Source: Yoonia sp.
Lineage (GTDB): Bacteria; Pseudomonadota; Alphaproteobacteria; Rhodobacterales; Rhodobacteraceae
Direction: 5' to 3'
Assembly (NCBI GenBank): GCA_020627605.1
Contig: JAHDGO010000015.1
Span: forward strand, 1-15,840
DNA: 15,840 nucleotides
Of the stretch, positions 1 to 6,944 are shown one piece after another (within the stretch, counting starts at the first letter, position 1; each line of letters starts with the position of its first letter). The notes beneath the pieces were generated by a model. The model had not been told where the DNA came from. It was given only the letters and a program-made list of their open reading frames with translations, and made no database searches. The translations under genes were made by a program, and so were the position numbers.

Positions 1-170
1 CAGAAAGCGGCCGGAATGCAAAGCAGATAAACGACGATGCTGGTCAGCAACGGGGGTGCCGCCGCCCAGCGGATCAGCGCAGCGGTAACCAACGCAAAAC
101 CAAGGCTGAAGCTGCCACCAACCAAAACAAATCTGACAAAGGGCGCAAAATGTCCCTGCACCCCGGTCAC
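1..170 (-). CDS. GtrA-like membrane protein, N-terminal part (runs off the left edge)
   Basis: The first 56 codons of a minus-strand gene are visible and the rest lies outside the window. It starts at GTG 170-168, which overlaps the stop codon of the upstream glycosyltransferase gene as GTGA. A second in-frame GTG at 161-159 is an alternative start. The translation reads as an aromatic and basic pre-membrane stretch (HFAPFVRFVLVGG), a first hydrophobic helix (about residues 13-31) and a second helix (about 39-55). This 'F-x-R-F-x-L-V-G-G' opening is typical of the GtrA family (PF04138), four-helix proteins proposed to flip polyprenyl-phosphate-linked sugars across the inner membrane. The start/stop overlap implies translational coupling to the GT-C gene and fits a Gtr-type glycosylation module. 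The family call is from visible pattern only. Another small membrane protein remains possible because half of the gene is missing. Confidence 0.65.
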   Translation of the reverse strand, partial: MTGVQGHFAPFVRFVLVGGSFSLGFALVTAALIRWAAAPPLLTSIVVYLLCIPAAF

Positions 171-1957
171 GGCAGGATTTCCAGCAATATCTGTGCGTCA
201 TCCTGCAACGCCACAGGGCGCAGCCAGTCTGCCTCTGCCGTGTTATTGGCGAGCGTCGTCAGAAAGTCACTCTCGTAGTTTTGGTTCCGGCAGAGCAAGA
301 CATGGGTCGCGACAGTACCCGCCAGATGTTCGCGAAACGCCGCTTCCTCCAGACCAAAGGCCAGCATCCCGTTTTCCAGCGCTGCCGCACTGCGGTGATA
401 AAGCCCCCCCAATGTGTCATGGTGGGTGGCCCAGATCACGCGCGTGCCAAAGTTGCCGTGGGTGAACAGCTTGGCGGGCGGCACCGCATTAAGGGCCTGA
501 AGCGAGCTGTAGTCCTGACAATCGGCGGCAATGGCACCTGCATCAGCATTGGCCTGTTTCAGATAGGGCCAGATCGGTTGCACCAGCAAGATAGGGGATG
601 TGATCGCCACGGCCAGTGCCAGCATCAGCATCGCCACGGTCAGATCGCGACTTTGCAGATAGCGATGTAACAGCGCTGCCAGTGCAACCCCGCCAATCAC
701 AGGCACAACGGACGCCACAAGGATGACCGTCCGCATCTGGATAAAGACCATGCCTGTGCCCAAAAGACACAGCACGAGCAGTTGCCCCAGCGCGCGGCGA
801 CGCGCGGCCTCGACCGGGGTGCCCTGCGGCATGTGCCGCCACAGGATGGTGCCCGCAATCAGCGATGACAGCACGGGGATCATGAACACCAGTGCCGGTC
901 CGGGCAGCTGCTGAAAGTAGTCTATGCCGGGGCGCGCTTCAGTGATGCGGTTGCTGATCGCCTCTTGCACGGCCACTGGCAGATCGCCGTAAGGCCCGGT
1001 GATGCAAGGCCCCAGCAAGGGCCAGGCCAACGCCAGCCCGATGGCGGCGACAATGACAGTTGCCACAATCTGCACGGCCGGCCCCGGCACCATCCGCCGC
1101 AATGCCAGCGGCAAAAGGCTGGCCAGACTGGCGACCGCGATCAGGCTCAGCGCCGGGGCGCGCAGTTGATCGCAATAGGCGGCGGCATAGGCATCGGGTG
1201 GCGTCTGACCCAGAAAGAAGATCACGCTGGCAATGGGCAGCGTCACCGCAAAGGCACCCAGCAAACGCGCGGTCAGCGGGCCATAGTTAAAGGCGGCACG
1301 GCCCCAGATCACCAGACCCACGCCGACAACGAACAACAGCGTCTCCAGCCCGACCGCCAGCGAAAACGCGGCGGCAGTGCCGGCTGCGATACCCGCCTGC
1401 ACCGGGCGGTCTGTCCAAACTGCGGCAAGGGCCAGAATGATCATCATCAACAGCTGGACATTGTGATGGTCCAGATTGCCAGCGCGCGCATGCAGATCAG
1501 CGGTCAGCGGCCAGAACACCAGACAGAGCACCGCAAAGCACGCGGCGGGCATCCCAAACAGACGCCTTGTGCCAAAACCGACCACGCAGATAGTGACCAG
1601 CAGGATCACCGTCGGCCAGATCGCGGCGGCGATCATCTCTGCCATTGGCATCGACATGAACAGGCTCAGCGGCAGGATGATGGCGGCGATACCGGCGTCA
1701 ATGTAGCGCGACCAATGCAGCGACACCCCCTCTGGCGGGGCAAGACGGTAAAGTGTGGTGTCAAACCAGCCTTGTCCGGCGATCAGGTTCTGTACGGACA
1801 ACAGCCGGGTGATGTCATCATTGCCCATGCTGGCAAAATTGTCCTGTAGGCCAAGGCCAAATTTCACGGCCTTGAACAGGACGATGCAGACGGCCAGCAA
1901 CATGACGCAAAGGAATGCGCGGTCTTTGACGAATCGCAGGCTGTCGATGTTTGACAT
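167..1957 (-). CDS. Polytopic GT-C-type membrane glycosyltransferase
   Basis: This encodes 596 residues and is a very hydrophobic protein. A first membrane helix lies at about 14-36. A long extracytoplasmic loop follows, with an acidic pair (D47-D48 in MGNDDITRLL) and the segment LAPPEGVSLHWSRYID (72-87). Multiple helices then run to about residue 465, and a soluble C-terminal domain of about 125 residues ends the protein. The acidic residues in the first loop and the D-H-H at 163-165 (AGNLDHHNVQ) recall the GT-C superfamily (PMT, ArnT, STT3-like), whose members transfer a sugar from a polyprenyl-phosphate donor on the periplasmic face. I infer this role; acceptor and sugar are unknown. The start ATG is preceded by AAGGTGG at good spacing. 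The gene overlaps the downstream GtrA-like gene by 4 bp and is divergent from a GT2 gene that could supply its lipid-linked donor. It could serve as the GtrC-like member of a three-part system. Confidence 0.7.
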   Translation of the reverse strand: MSNIDSLRFVKDRAFLCVMLLAVCIVLFKAVKFGLGLQDNFASMGNDDITRLLSVQNLIAGQGWFDTTLYRLAPPEGVSLHWSRYIDAGIAAIILPLSLFMSMPMAEMIAAAIWPTVILLVTICVVGFGTRRLFGMPAACFAVLCLVFWPLTADLHARAGNLDHHNVQLLMMIILALAAVWTDRPVQAGIAAGTAAAFSLAVGLETLLFVVGVGLVIWGRAAFNYGPLTARLLGAFAVTLPIASVIFFLGQTPPDAYAAAYCDQLRAPALSLIAVASLASLLPLALRRMVPGPAVQIVATVIVAAIGLALAWPLLGPCITGPYGDLPVAVQEAISNRITEARPGIDYFQQLPGPALVFMIPVLSSLIAGTILWRHMPQGTPVEAARRRALGQLLVLCLLGTGMVFIQMRTVILVASVVPVIGGVALAALLHRYLQSRDLTVAMLMLALAVAITSPILLVQPIWPYLKQANADAGAIAADCQDYSSLQALNAVPPAKLFTHGNFGTRVIWATHHDTLGGLYHRSAAALENGMLAFGLEEAAFREHLAGTVATHVLLCRNQNYESDFLTTLANNTAEADWLRPVALQDDAQILLEILP

Positions 1958-2094
1958 GGGGCATCCACCTTGGAAGGAGCTGCCCCGTCATACCACCTGA
2001 CATATGCAGGCAACACATGCGGACAAGCCGACCCGCCCGGCATGTCTTTGCTGTTGCACAAAGGTCGCGGCACGCCCAATGTGCGGCTAACACA

Positions 2095-2109
2095 GGCCTG
2101 AATTAGGCC
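2095..2109. promoter_or_regulatory. Inverted repeat in the divergent glycosyltransferase intergenic region
   Basis: The 199-nt gap between the divergent GT-C and GT2 genes contains a perfect 5-bp dyad, GGCCT-GAATT-AGGCC, 48 nt before the GT2 start. It could be an operator or a small hairpin. I find no convincing -35/-10 pair for either gene in this gap. The rest of the gap holds nothing else I can name. Confidence 0.3.
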
Positions 2110-2156
2110 GTAATAACAGGCTATCGCCCCCAAGATCGCGCAGACAAGGGCAGACC

Positions 2157-3329
2157 ATGACCGAACTGACCATCCTGATGCCTTGCCTGAACGAGGCAGA
2201 GACGCTGGAAACCTGCATCGTCAAGGCCAAGGGCTATCTGGAACGCTCTGGCGTCGATGGCGAGGTGCTGATCGCAGACAACGGGTCCACCGATGGCAGT
2301 CAGGACATTGCGAAACGGTTGGGCGCGCGGGTCGTCGATGTCCCTGTCAAAGGCTACGGTGCGGCGCTGGGCGCCGGTATTGCCGCCGCCAAGGGCACCT
2401 ATGTCATCATGGGCGACAGCGACGACAGCTACGACTTTTCCAAGCTGGATGCTTTTGTCGATGAGTTGCGCAAAGGTGCGGATCTGGTGATGGGCAACCG
2501 CTTTCAGGGCGGGATTGAAAAAGGCGCCATGCCGCCGCTGCATCGCTACCTTGGCAATCCGGTGCTATCGGCTGTCGGGCGGGTTTTCTACCACACGCCG
2601 GTTGGCGATTTTCATTGCGGGCTGCGTGGGTTCAACCGCCAGTCCATCCTTGACCTGCATCTGAACACACCGGGCATGCAATTCGCCTCGGAAATGGTGA
2701 TCCGCGCCACGCTCTTTGATCTGGACATCCGGGAGGTGCCGACGACGCTCAAACCCGACGGACGCTCGCGCCCGCCGCATTTGCGCAGTTGGCGTGACGG
2801 CTGGCTGCACCTCAAGCTGTTGCTGACATTCGCGCCCTATTGGCTGTTCTACTATCCGGGTCTGTTCCTGTTTGGCGTTGGCATTGTGGCGTTTATCGCC
2901 CTGATGTTCGGGCCGATCATGGTCGGCGGCGTCAGCTTTGACATCGCGACGTTGATCCTTGCCAGCGCGCTGGTGCTGACCGGGTTTCAGATGGTCTGTT
3001 TCCACGTGCTGACGCGCATCTTTGCTGTCAGGTTCAACCTTTTGCCAAGTTCGCCGCGCTATCTGCGCCTGCGCGGCAGCATCAGCGTCGACAACGCCTG
3101 CATTCTGGGCGGCGGGCTGCTTCTTGCGGCACTTTTTGCGGCTTTGGCCGGGGTGTTCAGCTGGGGGTCCACCGGCTTTGGCGATATGGTCGCGACAGAG
3201 ATCGTGCGCCCGGCGGCCCTTGCCGTCGTTTGCGCATCGCTGGGTGTGCAGATCATCACGACAGGCTTTCTGTCGTCCATGTTGCAGCAACCGATCCGCC
3301 CTGACAGCAGCGCTATTGCCGAAAGCTAA
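2157..3329 (+). CDS. GT2 polyprenyl-phosphate glycosyltransferase with C-terminal membrane domain
   Basis: This encodes 390 residues. The N-terminal GT-A domain opens with TILMPCLNEAETL (residues 5-17). It carries the nucleotide-binding DNGSTDGS (41-48), the acidic metal/UDP motif DSDDSYD (87-93) and the acceptor-side motif GDFHCGLRGF (150-159), all hallmarks of the dolichyl-phosphate-mannose/GtrB-like GT2 enzymes. These move a sugar from a nucleotide donor to a polyprenyl phosphate on the cytoplasmic side of the inner membrane. After about residue 225 come roughly four hydrophobic segments (about 232-252, 262-285, 316-338, 350-375). That is a larger membrane part than the two helices of classical GtrB. 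The protein probably makes the lipid-linked sugar that the neighbouring GtrA-like protein flips and the GT-C protein uses, although the genes are divergent. The sugar is not predictable. The Shine-Dalgarno is weak (AAGGG, about 7 nt before the start). Confidence 0.85.
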   Translation: MTELTILMPCLNEAETLETCIVKAKGYLERSGVDGEVLIADNGSTDGSQDIAKRLGARVVDVPVKGYGAALGAGIAAAKGTYVIMGDSDDSYDFSKLDAFVDELRKGADLVMGNRFQGGIEKGAMPPLHRYLGNPVLSAVGRVFYHTPVGDFHCGLRGFNRQSILDLHLNTPGMQFASEMVIRATLFDLDIREVPTTLKPDGRSRPPHLRSWRDGWLHLKLLLTFAPYWLFYYPGLFLFGVGIVAFIALMFGPIMVGGVSFDIATLILASALVLTGFQMVCFHVLTRIFAVRFNLLPSSPRYLRLRGSISVDNACILGGGLLLAALFAALAGVFSWGSTGFGDMVATEIVRPAALAVVCASLGVQIITTGFLSSMLQQPIRPDSSAIAES

Positions 3330-3350
3330 GCCTTCACCGATAGTCCTCCT

Positions 3351-4628
3351 ATGGACGCCCTGACCACAGCCATCGCTGCCCGCCGCGACGACCTGATCGC
3401 GCTGACCCAAGACCTGATCCGCATGCCGACGCTGAACCCGCCGGGGCAGGATTACCGGCTGATCTGCGAATACCTTGAGACGCGGCTGAAGGCAGCGGGC
3501 TTTACCACCGAACTGATCCGCGCCCACGGCACGCCGGGCGACAGCGACACCTATCCCCGCTGGAACATCGTGGCGCGGCGCGACGGGCGCAGCGGCGGCG
3601 ATTGTGTGCATTTCAACAGCCACACCGATGTGGTGGAGGTCGGCAACGGCTGGACAAAGGACCCGTTCGGCGGGCAACTGGCAGACGGCAAGATCTACGG
3701 GCGCGGAGCCTGCGACATGAAAGGCGGGCTCGCGGCCTCGATCATCGCGGCAGAGGCGTTTATCGCCACCCACCCCGATTATCACGGCGCGATCGAGATC
3801 AGCGGCACGGCGGATGAAGAATCGGGGGGGTATGGCGGCGTCGCCTATCTGGCCGAACAGGGCTATTTCGACCCCGTCCGCGTGCAACACGTCATCATCC
3901 CCGAACCGCTGAACAAGGACCGCGTCTGCCTTGGCCATCGCGGCGGCTGGTGGGCCGAGATTGAGACGTTTGGCGAAATCGCCCATGGCTCCATGCCGTT
4001 TCTCGGCGATTGCGCGGTGCGCCACATGGGGGCGGTGCTGACCGCGTTTGAGGAAACGCTTTACCCCGCCATGGCGGCACGCACGACGGACATGCCCGTG
4101 GTGCCTGAAGGCGCGCGGTCATCAACGATGAACATCAACTCCATCCACGGTGGCCAGCCTGAGCAGCCCGTCGATTACACCGGCCTGCCAGCGCATTGCG
4201 TGCCGGACAGTTGCCGCATCGTGATCGACAGGCGGTTTCTGGCAGAAGAGCATGTAGACGCCGTGCGGGGCGAGGTGCGCGACCTGCTGGAGGGGCTGAA
4301 ACGCGACCGCCACCGGTTCGACTACGATTTGCGCGAAATCAACGTGGTTCTGCCCAGCATGACGGACCGCAATGCGCCCGTCGTGCAGACCGTTGCGGCT
4401 GAAATCGAACGCCACCTCGGCAAACCGGCCGAATTCGTGGCCTCCCCCGGCACCTATGATCAAAAGCACATTGATCGGATCGGCAAGCTGAAGAATTGCA
4501 TTGCCTATGGGCCCGGCATTCTGGAACTGGCGCATAAGCCCGACGAATATGTGGGCGTGGATGACATGCTGGACAGCGCCAATGTGATGGCCGGGGCCTT
4601 GGCACGCATCCTGCTGCCGCAAGCCTAG
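3351..4628 (+). CDS. M20 family metallohydrolase (acetylornithine deacetylase / succinyl-diaminopimelate desuccinylase type)
   Basis: This encodes 425 residues, the usual length for ArgE/DapE-type amidohydrolases, which remove an acyl group from an amino-acid derivative using two metal ions. All expected active-site residues are visible. H91 and D93 are in NSHTDVV, and D122 in GACDMKGG is the bridging aspartate. E156 (general base) and E157 are in ADEESGG, E185 is in IPEP, H212 is in IAHGSMP of the dimerisation (lid) domain, and H373 is in YDQKHIDR. The cytoplasmic enzyme has no signal peptide. The true substrate cannot be read from the sequence; family members also act on carnosine-like and N-acyl or N-formyl compounds. 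It starts 21 nt after the GT2 stop with no purine-rich Shine-Dalgarno before the ATG (the preceding bases are pyrimidine-rich). Co-transcription with GT2 is plausible, but a functional link is not evident. Its stop codon overlaps that of the convergent gene. Confidence 0.85.
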   Translation: MDALTTAIAARRDDLIALTQDLIRMPTLNPPGQDYRLICEYLETRLKAAGFTTELIRAHGTPGDSDTYPRWNIVARRDGRSGGDCVHFNSHTDVVEVGNGWTKDPFGGQLADGKIYGRGACDMKGGLAASIIAAEAFIATHPDYHGAIEISGTADEESGGYGGVAYLAEQGYFDPVRVQHVIIPEPLNKDRVCLGHRGGWWAEIETFGEIAHGSMPFLGDCAVRHMGAVLTAFEETLYPAMAARTTDMPVVPEGARSSTMNINSIHGGQPEQPVDYTGLPAHCVPDSCRIVIDRRFLAEEHVDAVRGEVRDLLEGLKRDRHRFDYDLREINVVLPSMTDRNAPVVQTVAAEIERHLGKPAEFVASPGTYDQKHIDRIGKLKNCIAYGPGILELAHKPDEYVGVDDMLDSANVMAGALARILLPQA

Positions 4629-5143
4629 TCGTTATCGGTCAGGCCAGCGCCCGCACCCGCAAGACGCGAGGCTTCGGTTTCCGGCACATAGGTCTTTGCG
4701 GCCAGCGTTTCCCAGACGGCCCAATCACCTGCCGGTACATCAACCGGGCCGGGCTTTGCAGCGTCCGGTGCGCCATCTGCCTCGACAATCACGGCGCCAT
4801 CAACCTGGGTGGCGACACCGGCCTGTGCCAGATAGGCGCAGATCAGTGGGGCCTGTGCGGGATCTGCCAATTCAGCACGCATGCAGCCAAGCGCAAAGGC
4901 ATCGCAGACCATCGGCCCGATCAGGATCGCGGGGCCACGCTTGACGTGGATCACCTCATGGCCCCAGTCAACCTCAACACCCACACGGGGGGCCCGCAGC
5001 GCTGCGGTGATCAGGCCACTGTCACCGCCGCTGGCCAGCAGATAGACCGCAACGCGTGAGACATCCTCTGCCTGACCCACGGCAAAGCCCGCGCCGCGCG
5101 CGGCTTTGGTGACCATCGCACGCAACTCTGCCTGCGCCCACAT
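4625..5143 (-). CDS. DUF3726-like uncharacterised protein
   Basis: This encodes 172 residues from ATG 5143-5141, which shares its A with the stop of the upstream gene (TGATG). I prefer this start to an in-frame TTG at 5170 because it gives a stop-start junction, the upstream GGCGAG lies about 8 nt away, and the N-terminus then reads WAQAELRAMVTKAARGAGF. That 'x-E-x-x-x-x-x-x-KAARGAG' opening, followed by GQAEDVSRVAVYLLASG, resembles DUF3726 proteins of alphaproteobacteria, whose biochemical role is not known to me. No signal peptide or membrane helix is seen. The C-terminal 30 residues are Ala/Pro/Glu-rich and may be disordered. Translational coupling to the 549-residue upstream gene suggests the two products work together. 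The family assignment is from memory of the N-terminal pattern and is moderately sure; I propose no function. Confidence 0.7.
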   Translation of the reverse strand: MWAQAELRAMVTKAARGAGFAVGQAEDVSRVAVYLLASGGDSGLITAALRAPRVGVEVDWGHEVIHVKRGPAILIGPMVCDAFALGCMRAELADPAQAPLICAYLAQAGVATQVDGAVIVEADGAPDAAKPGPVDVPAGDWAVWETLAAKTYVPETEASRLAGAGAGLTDND

Positions 5144-6792
5144 CAGATGCTCGCCACCGGCAACCACCAATCATCGGCGTCAGACAATTCGTCGAAAAGC
5201 GGGGCCCCCTGCGCCAGCGTGATGCGGGTCCAGCGGTCCGACTTGGGGTCAAACTTGGCCGCGCCAAAATAGGCCAGCTTGCACCGCAGGATATCGATCG
5301 GCAGACAGTCGGCGGCAATCAGATTGTCGCGGATTTCAGCATAGGCGTGGCGGGCCAGCGTCTGCACGCGGCGCACCGCACCCCGATGGGCCGGATGCGC
5401 GACCAGAAAGCGGCCCACCGGCGTTGGATCATCCGGCAGGTCAGTGGCGAGTGCCTTGACCTGTCTGGCAATATCCAGCGGGCTTTCCACCTCTGCCCCC
5501 GGTTCGGCATGGCGATTGCCCAGACGCGGCTCCAGTTTTTCTTCTGACACATACCAGAACTGCGCACAGGCGTCCTTTGCGGCATAGTCGACATCACAGG
5601 CCCAGTCCCAGTCGCTGGCGATCAGCGCGGTCAGCGCGTCACACCCCATCGCGGGGTCGATCTGCGGCTGAAACGGGGTTGCCATGCAATCGGTCAGCCC
5701 GTCGATCAGATCACCAAAGGGTTCCAGCACCAGCGCCGCGATCAGCTCTTGCGTATCCACGGACCAGCGCACGCTGTCATTCAGGATGTGATCAATCGGC
5801 GTCGGCGCGGCCAGCGCCTCTGGCGTCAGGGTTGCGGCGAATTCCGGCCATTCGCGGCGCAGCACATCAATGCGCCCCGCGGCGATCGGGTCAGGCACCT
5901 GCCATTCCGCCAGATGCTGGGCGGCGCGTGCGGTCAGGTCGTAAATTTTTGCAATTTGGTCAGCGTCCAGCTGCGGCAGCGCGCGCACCCTTGCGATGGC
6001 AGTCTCGCGCACCTGCATCCATGCATCCAGCAACAGCGGATGGTTGACCAGAAACGGCGCCATGCCCAATCCGGTGGAATTGCCGATCCCCAGGTGCCGC
6101 TTGGCCGCGCGCGACAAGGGCGCACCACCCACATGTTCGGCCAGATCATGGGTAAAACCCCGGATCAGCCAGACCGTCAGCATTTCGGCCATGAAAGGGC
6201 CGCCCATGCCGGGCCGGTCAGCGATGCGCGCGCGATCGGAAATACCAAACTTGCCGTTGCCATAGACAGCTGTCGTGCGCATCAGATAGCCGGTCTCGCG
6301 CAGCTTTTGCGCGTCAGGCTGCTGGCCGGCTTTCAGGGCTGAAACCACATGATCAAACAGGCGCACTGACTTGTTGGCCCGGCTAAGGACCAGATCGCGC
6401 GGGCTGAACCTGGCGGCCTCTTGCTTGGGCGCGCTGGCGACAATGCGCGCGATCTCTGCGACGTCAGGCACGCCGTCATAAAGCACATAGGCCGTGTCCC
6501 AAGCGCTGGCGATCACCCGGTCGGTGCGCGCTTCTGGCGGCAGATCGTTGGACACGGCGACCAGGGCATAATCATACCCGCCAAAGCGCAGTTGATAGAC
6601 CGCATGACCAAAGCCCTTGGCGTCCATCTCCCACACAGGGCGCGTGACCTGCACGTTGTCAGCAGCCAGGGCGCGCATCAATGTCCGCAGGAACGACAAC
6701 CGCGTCGGAAAGGCCGCCCCCATCCGCCGCAAGCGCATGACAGTTTCGGGCGGGCGCAGCGGAAACTGCGCTGGTGTGGCAAGATCTTTCAT
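5143..6792 (-). CDS. Conserved-looking protein of unknown function (549 aa)
   Basis: I chose ATG 6792, giving MKDLATPAQFPLRPPETVMRL. An in-frame TTG 24 nt upstream is possible but has no better ribosome site. I do not recognise a domain. Visible features include a basic N-terminal region (PPETVMRLRRMGAAFPTRL), a central glycine-rich stretch (RPGMGGPFMAEMLTVW) and a striking segment RHLGIGNSTGLGMAPFLVNH at about residues 236-255. The latter looks like a conserved nucleotide-, cofactor- or substrate-handling loop. There are many Trp and Asp residues near the C-terminus (DWDWACDVDYAAKDACAQFW). No signal peptide or membrane segment is seen, so the protein is probably cytoplasmic. Codon use matches its neighbours and the frame is intact throughout. 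It is followed with a TGATG overlap by the DUF3726-like gene. A GATAAT element about 10 nt before the start could be a -10 box of a nearly leaderless transcript, but no good -35 accompanies it. Confidence 0.8.
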   Translation of the reverse strand: MKDLATPAQFPLRPPETVMRLRRMGAAFPTRLSFLRTLMRALAADNVQVTRPVWEMDAKGFGHAVYQLRFGGYDYALVAVSNDLPPEARTDRVIASAWDTAYVLYDGVPDVAEIARIVASAPKQEAARFSPRDLVLSRANKSVRLFDHVVSALKAGQQPDAQKLRETGYLMRTTAVYGNGKFGISDRARIADRPGMGGPFMAEMLTVWLIRGFTHDLAEHVGGAPLSRAAKRHLGIGNSTGLGMAPFLVNHPLLLDAWMQVRETAIARVRALPQLDADQIAKIYDLTARAAQHLAEWQVPDPIAAGRIDVLRREWPEFAATLTPEALAAPTPIDHILNDSVRWSVDTQELIAALVLEPFGDLIDGLTDCMATPFQPQIDPAMGCDALTALIASDWDWACDVDYAAKDACAQFWYVSEEKLEPRLGNRHAEPGAEVESPLDIARQVKALATDLPDDPTPVGRFLVAHPAHRGAVRRVQTLARHAYAEIRDNLIAADCLPIDILRCKLAYFGAAKFDPKSDRWTRITLAQGAPLFDELSDADDWWLPVASI

Positions 6793-6944
6793 CGCCGCTA
6801 CATTATCTGCAAACAATGTGCGCGCGATAGCGGAAAACGACCCAAACAGGGATGTGAGTGGTCATTTTTTGCCGAGGTCGGTAGACACGAGGGAACAGTC
6901 TCTGGCGCGATGCGTTTGACGGGGTAAAGGGGTGGTCGGCCAAG

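Noticed and set aside
965..1849. Plus-strand ORF (294 codons) opposite the GT-C gene
   Set aside because: It is rich in Gln, His, Arg and Gly with no hydrophobic core, as expected from the complement of a membrane-protein gene.
2565..4025. Long minus-strand ORF (486 codons) opposite the GT2 and M20 genes
   Set aside because: It lies entirely antisense to two well-supported genes, has a low-complexity Arg/Ala/His/Gln-rich composition with no recognisable motif, and arises easily in GC-rich DNA.
5144..5170. TTG start extending the DUF3726-like protein by nine residues
   Set aside because: The ATG at 5143 sits in a TGATG junction with a suitable ribosome site and gives the expected N-terminus.
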